Source: Lingula anatina
Lineage: Eukaryota > Brachiopoda > Lingulata > Lingulida > Lingulidae
Length of the DNA stretch: 64,000 nucleotides
Assembly: GCF_001039355.2 (NCBI RefSeq)
Contig: NW_019776084.1
Location: 1-64,000, forward strand
Reading direction: 5' to 3'
A program made the translations under genes and the position numbers. The notes under the pieces are model-generated. The model saw only the letters and a program-made list of their open reading frames with translations. It was not told the origin of the DNA and did no database searches. Positions 12,243-23,585 of the stretch are shown in pieces; position 1 is the stretch's first letter; the number at the start of each line of letters is the position of its first letter.

Positions 12243-12379
12243 TTTAATTGTCTTTCCGCCTCTCACATGCCTCCGCGTGCGTCGTCTCTGCAGGGGCACA
12301 CTAATTAAATCTCTTCTCAATTCAACCGGTCGAGGGACGACGCGTGGGGAGCCGTATGAGAGGCGGAGAGACCATTAAA
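12243..12379. mobile_element. Short hairpin MITE (about 137 bp)
   Basis: The two halves are imperfect inverted repeats of nearly 50 bases: it begins tttaattgtctttccgcctc and ends gaggcggagagaccattaaa. It is absent from the matching spot in unit B (before ccgtttcttcaattgtcatt). It is far more GC-rich than its surroundings. It has no coding capacity. Confidence 0.6.
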
Positions 12380-13605
12380 TAGTCCGTTTCTTCAAGTGTC
12401 ATTTGCATCAAATTATCTTATAATATTATTTCTTAATATCATATGTAGTTAGAAGAGAAATCCTTGGTTAGGGGGAAGCTAATACTTAAAACAGGGGCGG
12501 ATTTAGTCAGTCTTCTTGGTCTTTCGGAAAAAAGGTCAGATTTTCAAGTTTAGATTGACGGGTATCTATTTTTCTGTCAGTAGACGGTCAAAAATGTAGG
12601 ATGGACCAACAAAAATAATTTAGAAGACTTTCAGAAAATATCTCTGGATCCCCCTCTTCTACAATGTAACAATGGAAGCCCCTGCGTATTTTACGACGAT
12701 GATAAACCAGTCTGTTGGTATGTGAATCAGTTTATCAAATTTAATGCAGAAGCAAGAACACAGATAAAAATAAATATGCACGTATATATGAAGAATCAGA
12801 CTACTAAATATGATAAATATGCTTCATATTTTTTAATATTATCATTATAGTTTTGTCAGAATTCCGGGTGATATCTTATGTCACTTATATAAGCAAGATA
12901 TCTCCCTTATTTCAGTAACACAAATTGTTTAAAAAAATGTCATCGAAAATACTTCACATCTTTTGGTCCTAGCAAATATTGGCGATTATAATTTCATTAA
13001 GTAAGTGTATCGTAGGCTAATTATTTATTTATCACTCGAACACACGCACGCATGCACACCATGGCTCACTCTTTTTAGCTTTGGTCATTAAACTTATGCC
13101 TTTCGGCAAACGGTAATTGTTATGAAAAAAAAATGTTTTTATTTTTTTTTCTGCGGAGCCAGTAGCCATTGTTTTAATGATACATAAATACATTTTTAAT
13201 AAATATCAAAACAATGGCCCCAAAAATTTTGATATGACTAACCTGTGCACAAAATTGCCCCACCATAACTACATCTGAGGGTAATATATATGCATTCCGT
13301 TTTAATAAAGCGAACTTGATGAATTTACTTTTTCATCCATTTTTACGAAATAAATGATAGAGCCTCTAATATTAATGCTAATGACCCATTGGCTTAATAC
13401 ACATATTAAGCATTCAATCGATTTCCAACAACGACAAAGGCAGTAAAATTAGAGCTTTGACAATGCAGTAAATACAGCGTATTTACTACATTCTTTATTA
13501 TGACCATTTATTGTTGAACTCAAAATTCACAAAAAAAAGTATAATACAGCAGCTTTACATTTAGCTGAGTGAGAAGTTTCCTGTTTTCTTCCGTATTTTC
13601 ACTGG

Positions 13606-15350
13606 TTATGGAGTCGCTGGAGAAGGGGGTCCTCTGAAAACAACAACAACAACAAAAAAAAACTTTAATGTATACCGCTATATAATGAACATTGTATTGA
13701 AGACTGGGTTCCCATGCCTAGATCAATCTAACCGGATCGATCCATCTCCAAGGGTTTTGTCGCTGAATTGCGCTTAGCTTAAACGACTTATGTCTGGCAC
13801 GCCTACTGAAGCCGCTAAACGATAGTAAATTACCCTCTAACAGCTCCAGTGGGCATGTGAGACACCTAAGCCACCTAAGTTGATAGGTTGATCCAAAGTT
13901 AGTACGATAGCCTCTGGGGATGATCTCTAACTGATTATTTACAACACGATATTCATTTTTTCTATATACTTATTTGAATGCACATTAGTTTGAAACCAAT
14001 TTTTTCTATATACTTATTTGAATGCACATTAATGAAACCAATAGTTTGCATTAGATAAATTCACAAAAGTGAAAGGAGATAAACACCACATATGAGTATC
14101 AGAGTATATAACATACAGCACTCCCCATCCCTCCCGCAATTTCTCTCTCTCTCTAAATGATTTAAAAGACCGTGTATCTTGTTCTTTTTTGGTCTATAAA
14201 CTACTAACTTTGGGCAAAATGTATTAGTTATTAAAAAGGTTATATGTGGTGGTGCTTTTATCAGCCATTAATTCATTCTCATAATTTCTCACAATATTAT
14301 TACCAAATTGACTTGCTGAAGTTACTAAAAATCAACATATTTTCAAGTGTAACAAGTATCTGGTCTAAAAATGTATTTGTGAAAATACTGCTATGAACAA
14401 TTTCATCACAACACCGTTTACCTTGTTGTGTAATCAATTGCAATACAGTAGCAGTTGGGTGCAACTCCGCCGCACCTGCAAGTCCCACTGTCGGTATGAC
14501 ATATCTGGCCACAGCAGGTGCATGTAGCACGCGCTATACCTTGTCCGGCTGTGTCTAATATCAAAATAAAAAATGCAAAATATAAAAGTGTTACTGAAAG
14601 TCCATATGCATTTATTTTAAGCGTAATTTCTCAATTCAAATGTTAATGAAGGAAAGCAACATAGTGGAACTTAAAATTTGCGTTCTTTCCAAATTTGCTT
14701 AGGAGTGGGTAATGCGTGGCACTATCCATGCCTTTGTGAACTACAAATACATTTTTCTGGTCTCCATTCCATTCAATTTCTTACCGGTATTTGTCGGTAG
14801 TGACAAATAATCTTTTTGGCTGTTTTAGCTTATTTTTGAAAGTGAAAAAAAAAGAACAGACATTCCTTATAGAAGATACTAAAATGGTTTTGCATATATA
14901 TTGAGCTATTTTCTATCTTGACAGTGTCAAGATAATTTATGGAAATACAAATTAAGGCAGAATTAAACGTTTCACTTTGTGTTTCAAAGGGATGCAAAAT
15001 ACCACTGTCAGTAAGCACTCACAACTGCCTATCTGCTAATTTAAATTACTGAACACTGCACTTTATTTAGTTGGATGCTGTAATTTATGTATATCTTATT
15101 GGGTGTGATTTTGATCACGAACTCTTTTGGTCAAATTAGGACATACTAATGTAACATTTAAATTTCCCCCTAGCGGAGATAACGTCTGCCTAGATTACGA
15201 TCTCAGTTCTGACGTACCCCTTTTCTTCGCTTCAGATTTTACACTTCAAGTCATTATTAAATACTTTTAATTAAATACTTTGTGTCTCTCACCTTCTATG
15301 ACAACAGCAACAAAGAGCAAAAAGAGCACAAGAAGAGCGCACGACTTCAT
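13606..15350 (-). CDS. Secreted 8-cysteine peptide, copy C (three exons)
   Basis: Exons on the minus strand are 15,350-15,293, 14,554-14,422 and 13,633-13,606. Total coding length is 219 bases, giving 72 residues, with phases 1 and 2 as in copy A. The signal exon differs from copy A only in the hydrophobic core (VLFLLF for VLLVLF). The spacer DTAGQGIARAT is unchanged. The cysteine pattern is the same, with substitutions GHI to GQI, SGI to SGT and DHTT to DYTT. Exon 3 is longer and reads GPPSPATP. Intron 2 (13,634-14,421) carries a unit-specific insert. The TATA box is at 15,422-15,429. This copy and copy A are the best candidates for functional three-exon genes. Function unknown. Confidence 0.72.
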
Positions 15351-15421
15351 CGTTCCAATGGAAGTTGTCGTAGCAGGAGACTGGATCAGTTCTCTACGAT
15401 GAGATGTGCAACCCAAGCCGC

Positions 15422-15429
15422 TATTTATA
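15422..15429 (-). promoter_or_regulatory. TATA box of peptide gene C
   Basis: TATAAATA on the minus strand, 71 bases upstream of the start codon, in the same context as in unit A. Confidence 0.6.
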
Positions 15430-16308
15430 CGTTTCAGTGCAAGCAAATCCCTATCAATCTTCATTAAGGAAACACAGAATAAAATTGTCATGAAATATGG
15501 ACCCAGGAAGGTATTTTCTGTTTCCAACTTTTCCTCAATCATTTGTACACGGTGTTATGCAACAAAACCATTATCATTTGTCAAAGCAACGTCTAAAAGC
15601 AGAAGCGCTCTCTCATTTTTCAACCTAAACAATTTTGTCACCATTACCCTTTTTGTCGTGGTAATATTCCAATTTGTTTTACATACAAGTGATAACCTCA
15701 ACTTAATTTAATATGCATAGTTTCATTATTTTAATTAAATTTTACTCTCTGACATCGAACTAATAAGATAAAGGCAAGCAAAGATGTATTTGTAATAGAC
15801 CAGACGTATTCACATCTTTCGTACAACATCTTCAAAGAACTGTGCATTTACCTAAAACTAATTTAAGATTATTTTTATTTAATTATTGTTGTTTTTAGCT
15901 TTCATTTTATTTTACTCATAATTTATAATTTTGGAATTAAATTTTCACTATATCTTATTTCTCATCTTATTGAAAATCGACCTCTGGATATTGAGAAAAC
16001 CAGATCGTGAGAAAAGCGAGAAAATTCACAGAATTTGTAAAATATGCCTAAAACTTTCAAAATTTAGATAATTCACTCCAGTTTTCCTTTTGAATTATCT
16101 CTGTTATCGAGCAAAAATTATCAGTCTTCAACAAGGAAATATACAGAATAACGTCGACATGAGATATTGTCCCAACAATATATTTTGTTTCAAACATTTC
16201 CTTTAACATTATTACACAACTCAACTTAATAGAGCAATAACCATTTGTTAAACCGTCTTCTAACGACAGATATTACCTGCTTGTTCAAAGTCTACCAGCA
16301 GTGCACCA

Positions 16309-16349
<41 letters not shown>
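16309..16349. repeat. (CA)n microsatellite
   Basis: About 20 CA repeats. The equivalent site in unit D (21,592-21,631) has a longer CA tract extended by (TA)n and (GATA)n. Confidence 0.95.
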
Positions 16350-16352
<3 letters not shown>

Positions 16353-17129
16353 CACTTCTTTTTTAAGTGTACTTGCTTTCTTCTATTTTGAATACACACG
16401 GAACAAATTCGAAAATAAAGTCAACCCTTTGTTGTTGTTGTTGTAGATTTATTCTAAAACATTTACTGTTGATTGGCGAGGAAGATGTCACTTTCTAGTA
16501 AATAAATCTACCACGTACATGATAAAGAAAATTACAAATTGCATGGAAATTAGTCTATTTATTATGTTTATAAACAGTTAATTAACGCCCGCTAGAGGTG
16601 CTAACCATCTGTCCTCGTTACATTATTGTGCTCCGCATCTGGGGTGGTATGTAAACAATTAAGTTTCTAAATGTCAAAGACAAGTGGCGCATGTTTAACA
16701 ATTATAAAACTCAAGATTAAACTCGGTGGTAATTTCAGCAGATATGCCTTAAAACGATCACCAACGGGACTTCATAATTTATGAACCCGTTTTCAACTTA
16801 AAAATATTATATTGCCTGATTCTATTTACAAAACATGATAAAAAGTCTGGGATTTATGGAAAAGTTCTGATATTTCCAGTAAAATTAGTTTCCTAATATA
16901 AAAAAATAAGGTTTAACGGCCATTGCGTGTGTTAATTCAGTTTCCAAGCGTCGTGCAGAAGGGTAATTATCGTGTATTTTTAATTGGTTTGTTTATGTAG
17001 CATTAAATACAGGTCGGTGTAAAGACACTCGTTTTGAAACACATGGAAGCATCTATTAGATGCTGCTTTATGGACACGCTATAGCTGTTACATGCACAAA
17101 GTTGTGAGCGGTTGTGAGGGTTGTGGGAA

Positions 17130-18111
17130 AGTGGTGACAATGATAGTCAAGTGGTTCCCAGATTATTCCTTTATTTGATCTAGTTCAGGTTTTCGCCGAT
17201 GACTACCATTGGTGTTTTGGCACCAATATGGTATCCACTCCATATACTGATGCTGTCAACGACTTTTGTCACTTTAGACGCGGCACAAGCTTCGTCGTAA
17301 GCTTCTTCTGGCTAGTTGAGTAGTTCAGGTGAAATCTGACCTCAGTAAAATAAGCCTCGTACGTGGTTTCAGTGTTCTACCCAGAAACGGCCATGGGCTC
17401 CAATTCATTAGAGAAACAGACGACGGTGTTTTACTGTTTACAGTGGGTTCCTCGGAGGTCGCCTGGTATTCTAACTTGTTAAAACCAGTAACCTGTTAAA
17501 AGCAATTTAGTGTCCACTATCGTCCTTGAAAAACGCGTTTTGGTGGCAATTTACCCCTCATGAACGGACTGGGTGCTATTTGTTTATTTGCAGCAGCATA
17601 TCCCGAAAGACAGTGGTTCCTGTATCCTTCTGGTAAGATTTTGATAAATTGGCCGTAGCCTCTGTGTAGGTACACCAGTCTGGACATTACTCTGTTAAAC
17701 TGTGCAGACTGTTCCTTTTGGAGCAACAATCTGTCTGCCAATGTTTGCCTTTTCGCAAAATTCTGCTACAGATCAACAATTTTGTAAAGCACTGCTTAGC
17801 TCATTTTATGCACTGCAAATCCAATCTCTTGTAGCTTCTATATAGTAGTTGCCGACATATGGATAATTTTTTTGACAGAACCATGCTTTGCCAAAGCGGT
17901 GTTTTGACCTACCCAAAGGAGCACCATCCAATTAGATCACTGGATATTACATAATACAGCAGTGCAACAGGCATAGTAATCAATTAATTGGTAGCGCCTC
18001 TCTATTCACATATCTTATATGAGAACGGGTGTTTTCGGAAAAAAAAAATAATGCATTTAATAATGCATCTAGGTTTATCTTTGAAATATCCCACATTAAA
18101 AGTCAAGTCTG
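17130..18111 (-). mobile_element. Half copy of the CAGACTTGAC-type TIR element
   Basis: This stretch is the reverse complement, with divergence, of about 41,570-42,510 in the complete element at 41,570-43,168. For example, the complement of tggcaccaatatggtatcca appears near 42,420, and cgttttggtggcaatttacc appears complemented near 42,140. It ends at 18,111 in the terminal inverted repeat (attaaaagtcaagtctg). The other half is missing. Short open frames inside it (for example 17,517-17,741) have no recognisable domain. Confidence 0.65.
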
Positions 18112-19345
18112 TGCATTGCTATTTATATAAATTATAACAAACAGCACATGTGCTGATTTTCTGCTCAGATTGAACGCCTCGTTGAAAAGGGGCAACGTGT
18201 ATATCTTTCGGTGTTCCTTAAATTAGAGCAAACTACATACATACGTTTATGATTTAAAAACTGTTCTTAAAGTCACAAATCCACGGAGCTTTCGGGCTTT
18301 TTAGCACAGATGTATCTCAAATACATTCGGAACGACTTCTTATGTCTTTATATGGCAAAATTGAAGACGGGCACCAATTTTTTAATGGATAAAGTGAAGG
18401 CGGTTCAAAGGGATGTGGACAGTACGGCCTAGAGGTGGCGACATGGTCTTGTAGACTTCGCGGAAAACGTGTCTCACAAGAGCAGTGCAGTGGTTGAATT
18501 GGAGCAAAAACGTCACTTGGGAAGTGCATGAAAACATGCACCAACTGTAAGTTATATGTACCTGTACCAAGGAAAACAAAAGGCATTATCTTTGTATTGC
18601 TTTTGACTTATATGATTTTATATTAATGAGAGAATGTGAAAAAAACCAGAAGAAAACATCTGCAAACGTTTTACCAGTGTTCGACAGCACGTACATATAA
18701 TTTGCATAGTATATTTTTTTCGTTTCTTGTAATGTCATTTTCAAAGAGTAATCACCTAGCATTATTTCTTGATATATAATGTGATAACTGTAATTATTTT
18801 ATTTTTATTTTTTGATATGACCAACCTGTGCGCAAATTACTAATCGTTACTATAACTTAAGTTAGTGCTTTTGATTTCAATAAAGCTTGGTAAGGTTACT
18901 TTTTCATTCATGTTAATGAAATAAATGATAGACCTCTAAATTCAAGTGCATTGCCCATCGGTGTAATAAACGTACTAAGCATTCAAACGATTTCTAACAA
19001 CAACAAAGAAAATAAATTCTGAGCTTTGACGATGCAGTAAATACAGCCCATTTACTACAAACTTTATTATGGCAACTTATTTTTGAATTCAAAATTCCCA
19101 AAAAAAGTCCAAATACAGCAGCTGTACATTTAGCTGAGGGACTAATTTCCTGTTTTCTTCCGTATGTCCAACTGGTCATGGTTACTTTTGACGGGTGGCT
19201 ATTCTGAAAACAAAACAAAAAATGTAATTTTAAACTGTAAAATAATAAACCGTTGCATTAAACTGACCATATATTATTCAATATGCATTTGTTCTACTCA
19301 GTTACTTGAATGAACATAATGTGGTTGCATTAGATAATATAATCT

Positions 19346-19376
<31 letters not shown>

Positions 19377-19736
19377 CATGGCTTTCTGTGTCCCAGCTCA
19401 CTCTCATTTTCTCTACTCTCTCTCTTTCTTTCTTGAAAAAAAAAATCAAGAAACGTTTATCTCGGTTTTCTATTTAAACTAATGCATTTGGGCAAACTTA
19501 ATTTGTTATAAAAAAAAAAACTTTTCTGTGGAGTCAGTAAACTTTGTTTAAATGAGCCATTGATTCCTTCTAATAATCTCTAACAACAATATCACCAAAT
19601 TGACTTGTGGAATTTACTAATAGGTTTTATCAGTCTCAGATAAGCACAGTTATCAACATATTTATGTTAAACAAGAAGCTGGTCTGAATATATATTAGTG
19701 AAAATACTGGCATGAACAATGTGATCACAGCACCAT

Positions 19737-20636
19737 TTATTTTGTGTAATCGCTGGCACCACAGCGGCAATTTGGGGGCTTTCCGACGCAGTAGCAAGTC
19801 CCATGGTCGGTATGACAAATTTGGCCACAGCAGGAGCACGTAGCACGCGCTATACCTTGTCCGGCTGTGTCTAATATCAAAATAAAAATGCAAAATATAA
19901 ACGTGTTACTGAAAGTCCATATGCATTTATTTTACGCATAATTTCTCAATTCAAATGTTAATGAAGGAAAGCAACATAGCGGAACTTAAAATGTGCGTTA
20001 TTTAAAATTTTTCTTAGGAGTGGGTAATGCGTGGCACTATCCACGCTATAGTGAACTCCAAATACATTTTCTGGTCTCCATTCCATTCAATTTCTTACCG
20101 GTATTTGTCGGTAGTGACAAATAATCTTTTTGGCTGTTTTAGCTTATTTTTGAGAGTGAAATACAAAGAACAGACATTCCTCATAGACGATACTAAAATG
20201 GTTTTGCATATATATTGAGATATTTTCTATCTTGACAGTGTCAAGATAATTTATGGAAATACAAATTTAGGCAGAATTATACGTTTCACTTTGTATTTCA
20301 AAAGGAATCAAAATACCACTGTCAGTTAGCACTCACATCTGCCTATCTGCAAATTTTGAATTACTGAACACTGCACTTTATTTAGTTGGATGCTGTAATG
20401 TATGTATAAACAATGGTGTGATTTTGATCAAGACCTCTTTTAATCAAGTTACGACCTACTAAATTTCACTCCAGCTGAGATAACGTCTGCCTAGATTACA
20501 GTCTCAGTTCTGACGTACCTCTTTTCTTTGCTTCAGAGTTTTCATTTCAAGTCGTTATTAATACTTTGTGTCTCTCACCTTCTATGACAACAGCGGCAAA
20601 GAGCACCAAGAGCACAAGAAGAACGCAAGTTTTCAT
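19737..20636 (-). CDS. Secreted 8-cysteine peptide, copy D (two exons, altered C-terminus)
   Basis: Exon 1 is 20,636-20,579 (signal peptide MKTCVLLVLLVLFAAVVIE, phase 1) and exon 2 is 19,870-19,737, with a stop inside the exon; 192 coding bases give 63 residues. Upstream of the cysteines the spacer is identical to copies A and C. The cysteine pattern is kept, but loops differ (GQI, HTDHGT, Y, VGKPPN, R) and the tail becomes GASDYTK. The splice donor used by copies A-C (ACAAGgtaaac) is destroyed by a small deletion and substitutions, so translation ends at TAA. The remnant of exon 3 (about 19,180-19,211) is left in the 3' untranslated region. This looks like a functional diverged paralogue. 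TATA box at 20,703-20,710. Function unknown. Confidence 0.7.
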
Positions 20637-20702
20637 TGTTCCAATTGAAGCTGTCCTAGCAAGAGATCAGTTCTTTACGATGAGATTTGCAACCCAAGCT
20701 GC

Positions 20703-20710
20703 TATTTATA
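20703..20710 (-). promoter_or_regulatory. TATA box of peptide gene D
   Basis: TATAAATA on the minus strand, 67 bases upstream of the start codon, in the same context as in units A and C. Confidence 0.6.
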
Positions 20711-21587
20711 CGTTTCTGTGCAAGCAAATCCCTATCAATCTTCATTAAGGAAACACAGAATAAAATTGTCATGAAATATGGTTCCAGCAAGGTATTTTCG
20801 GTTTCAAACTTTTCCTCAATCATTTGTACACGGTGCTATGCAACAAAACCATTATCATTTGTCAAAGCAACGTCTAAAATCAGAAGCGCTCTCTCATTTT
20901 TCAACCTAAACAATTTTGTCACCATTACCCTTTTTGTCGTGGTAATATTCCAATTTGTTTACATACAAGTGATAACCTCAACTTAATTTAATTTACATTG
21001 TTTCATTATTTTAATTAAATCTAACTCTCTAATATCGAACTAAAAAGATAAATACAAGCATAGATGTATTTGTAATAGACCAGACGTATTCACATCTTTC
21101 GTACAACATCTTCAAAGAACTGCGCATTTACCTTAAACTAATTTAATATTTTTTAATTAAATTATTGTTGTTTTTAGCTTTTATTTTATTTTACTCATAA
21201 TTAATATTTTAGAAATCTTAATTTTTACTATATTTTATTTGTCATCTTATTGAAAATAGACCACTGGATATTGAGAAAATCAGATCGTGAGAAAAGCGAG
21301 AATATTCACAGAATTTGTAAAATATACCTAATACTTTTAAAATTTAGATAATTCACTCCAGTTTTCCATTTGAATTCTCTCTGTTATCGAGCAAAAATTA
21401 TCAGTCTTCAACAAGGAAATATACAGAATAACGACAACATGAGATATTGTCCCAACAAGATATTTTGTTTCAAACATTTCCTTTATCATTATTACACAAC
21501 TCAACGTAATAAAGCAATTACCATTTGTTAAAGCGTCTTCTAACGACAGATATTACCTGCTTGTTCAAAGTCTACCAGCAGTCCACC

Positions 21588-21591
<4 letters not shown>

Positions 21592-21681
<90 letters not shown>

Positions 21682-21708
21682 TATATAGATATATAGATAG
21701 ATAGATAT

Positions 21709-21741
<33 letters not shown>
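21592..21741. repeat. Compound microsatellite (CA)n(TA)n(GATA)n
   Basis: About 40 bases of CA, then about 45 bases of TA, then GATA/TAGA repeats that run directly into the terminal inverted repeat of a transposon at 21,742. Open frames across it are low-complexity artefacts. Confidence 0.95.
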
Positions 21742-22295
21742 CAGACTTGACATTTACTATGGAATATTTTTTCCAAATCATAAATCATCAGTTTTTTCCT
21801 GTTTTGGTGACTGATAAATGAAAATAATGATTACAGTCGTGTTTAAATAACTTTTAATAATCTCTTTATTGTCATTTTGACATCAGTTTATTTATTGAAA
21901 TCGCCAGTGAAGCAAACAAAAATACATTGCCTTTTCTATGTCATACGACAACCATTGAAAACGATATTTTAGATCTCCATATTTTCCAAACTATCGTCTT
22001 TAAAAGAGTTAAACGCCCCACAAAGGACCCTCATATCAGTGTCTAGTCACAGCAACAGTCGCTGTTACGCCTGACCTCATCTGGCCGCTACCAGAGCTGT
22101 CAAGCGGCAAGGAATTCCATGGGATAGGTTTTTAGAGTTTAATCTGGAATAAAATTTCAGGCAACGGTCAAAACTTGTTCAATTTGGTTCAGTTTTGTTG
22201 TAGGGCAGGTGGGCCGTTGTTTCGGCGAGTAATTACCCACCCACATATTGTCTATGTGGTTCATAAATGGCGATTTTGATGACCAAGGTAGGTAT
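21742..22295 (-). mobile_element. Other half of a CAGACTTGAC-type TIR element
   Basis: Starts with the terminal repeat cagacttgacatttactatg and matches, in reverse complement, about 42,640-43,168 of the complete element, including ttttttcctgttttggtgac and the stretch around tattgtctatgtggttcata. Similarity stops near 22,295, where the LINE begins. No coding potential seen. Confidence 0.65.
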
Positions 22296-22441
22296 TGTGG
22301 ACGAAATATTTGAAACTTTGTCTGTTCTTTGTTGACCCTAGCTGGAAGTGATTTCTATTCACCAGCTACCTGTGTACATCTACTCACCTGCATTGTAATA
22401 ACGTTACCTGCATAGTAACTGTTCACTCAATTATCAGCACA

Positions 22442-23585
22442 ATGAGATGCGAAGGTCTATCTGAGGGTGAATGCCCAGGAAGGAGAAGCGGCGATTGCGT
22501 AAAACTTTGCCAAGGAGACTTGATGCTGTGCAAACAATGCGAACAGACACGCTTCCCCATAATCGCAAAAGCCCCACAAGCTGAAGTATCACCTATTGAT
22601 TTGACACAAACCTCAGAATATCCGGAGGAAGATCTAGATACTTTGAGTTTCGACGAAAACTCTGATTTTAGTCAAGACATCACAGATAAAAAACAGGTAG
22701 CAAGAAGAAAGAACCCACCGCCAAACGCAGAGGACGTCCCCGTAAAATTATACAAACGCATACGAAAACGATAAACAATCGGGCAGAAAGCAATCAGATT
22801 GATGCCTTAATAAATAATATCAGTTCCTTAACCAGCGAAATAAAAAACATGAAGGACGATTTTGATAAAAGGATTGATTCTCTCGCTAATACATTGGAGG
22901 CCCGCATTGTTGACCACGTCACACGAAGCGTCAAGCAAGTAATAGAAACAGAAGTAAATCAATTAAGGACCGATTTTGATCTGGAAATTGAATCCATGAA
23001 GCGAGACATACATTCTCTTGAAAAATCCTATGCGGAAGCTGTAAAAGAGAACAAAAGCGGTCGGGACCGATCAAAAAACATTGTCATCCGTATTCACCTA
23101 CTGGAGAAAACGAAAACGTGACAAATAAAGTAAATGATTTAATAAGAGATGGTTTGAAATTGAGAGATGTGACCATATTATCTGCAATGCGAAAAGCCCC
23201 TTTCAATGAAAATAAACCGGGGGTTGTGATAGCAACATGCCCTTCAGTTGAAGCTAAAAAGAAAATTCTGACAAATAAAAGATACTTAAAAGATTCAAGG
23301 AACATTAGAAACGTCTTTCTTGACCACGATCTGCCCAAGGAAGAAAGGATTCTGACCTCAAATCTAAAGGCAATAGTGGATGCAGTTGGCAGAGATAAAT
23401 TGAGATTATCGGGAAATCGGATACAGAAAATAACCGCAAATCCAGACCAACGCCCTAATCCAGCCCCCTACAATAACCGCAGCCAAAATGGACATCGTCA
23501 AAAACCCGCGAATCCGAATGAAAGCAGCAGACGTAATCACGGAGGAAATAACCCCCGTAATGGGAATAATAGTAGTCGCCACTAG
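22442..23585 (+). pseudogene. LINE ORF1: zinc finger, AT-hook, coiled coil, nucleic-acid-binding domain (frameshifted)
   Basis: Three consecutive open segments in different frames form one ORF1. Segment 1 (22,442 to about 22,740) has a cysteine-rich N-terminus (C-x8-C-x6-C-x3-C-x7-C-x2-C, with CQGDLMLCKQCEQTRF) resembling a PHD/treble-clef finger. After a shift near 22,720 the second frame encodes KRRGRPRK, an AT-hook, and then a heptad-rich coiled coil to about 23,090. After a second shift the third frame (23,118-23,585) has an RRM/transposase-22-like region and a basic Asn-rich tail. This is the expected ORF1 layout of a LINE RNA-binding protein. The two frameshifts make it a pseudogene unless they are sequencing errors. 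Confidence 0.7.

Larger units (their letters stand above)
10878..16445. repeat. Tandem unit C
   Basis: Third unit, more diverged from A and B than those are from each other. It starts in sequence equivalent to about 5,705 of unit B. The intact gene is at 13,606-15,350. The spacer 10,878-13,490 holds a small hairpin MITE (12,243-12,379) and otherwise no supported gene. An insert at about 13,705-13,945, absent from A, B and D, separates exon 3 from the shared intron 2 sequence and looks like a further unidentified repeat. A local direct duplication of about 45 bases (ttttttctatatacttattt) occurs at 13,955-14,035. A (CA)n tract ends the unit near 16,309-16,349. Confidence 0.75.
16446..21741. repeat. 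Tandem unit D
   Basis: Fourth unit, closest to unit C. It has an inserted half transposon at about 17,130-18,111 and an intact two-exon gene at 19,737-20,636. Stretches 18,112-19,060 and 20,720-21,590 are spacer without supported genes. (CA)n lies at about 19,346-19,377. The unit ends at the compound microsatellite next to another copy of the same transposon family. Confidence 0.75.

Noticed and set aside
21540-21788. Tyr/Ile/Ser- and Cys/Val-rich frames on the minus strand
   Set aside because: Pure translation of the CA/TA/GATA microsatellite.
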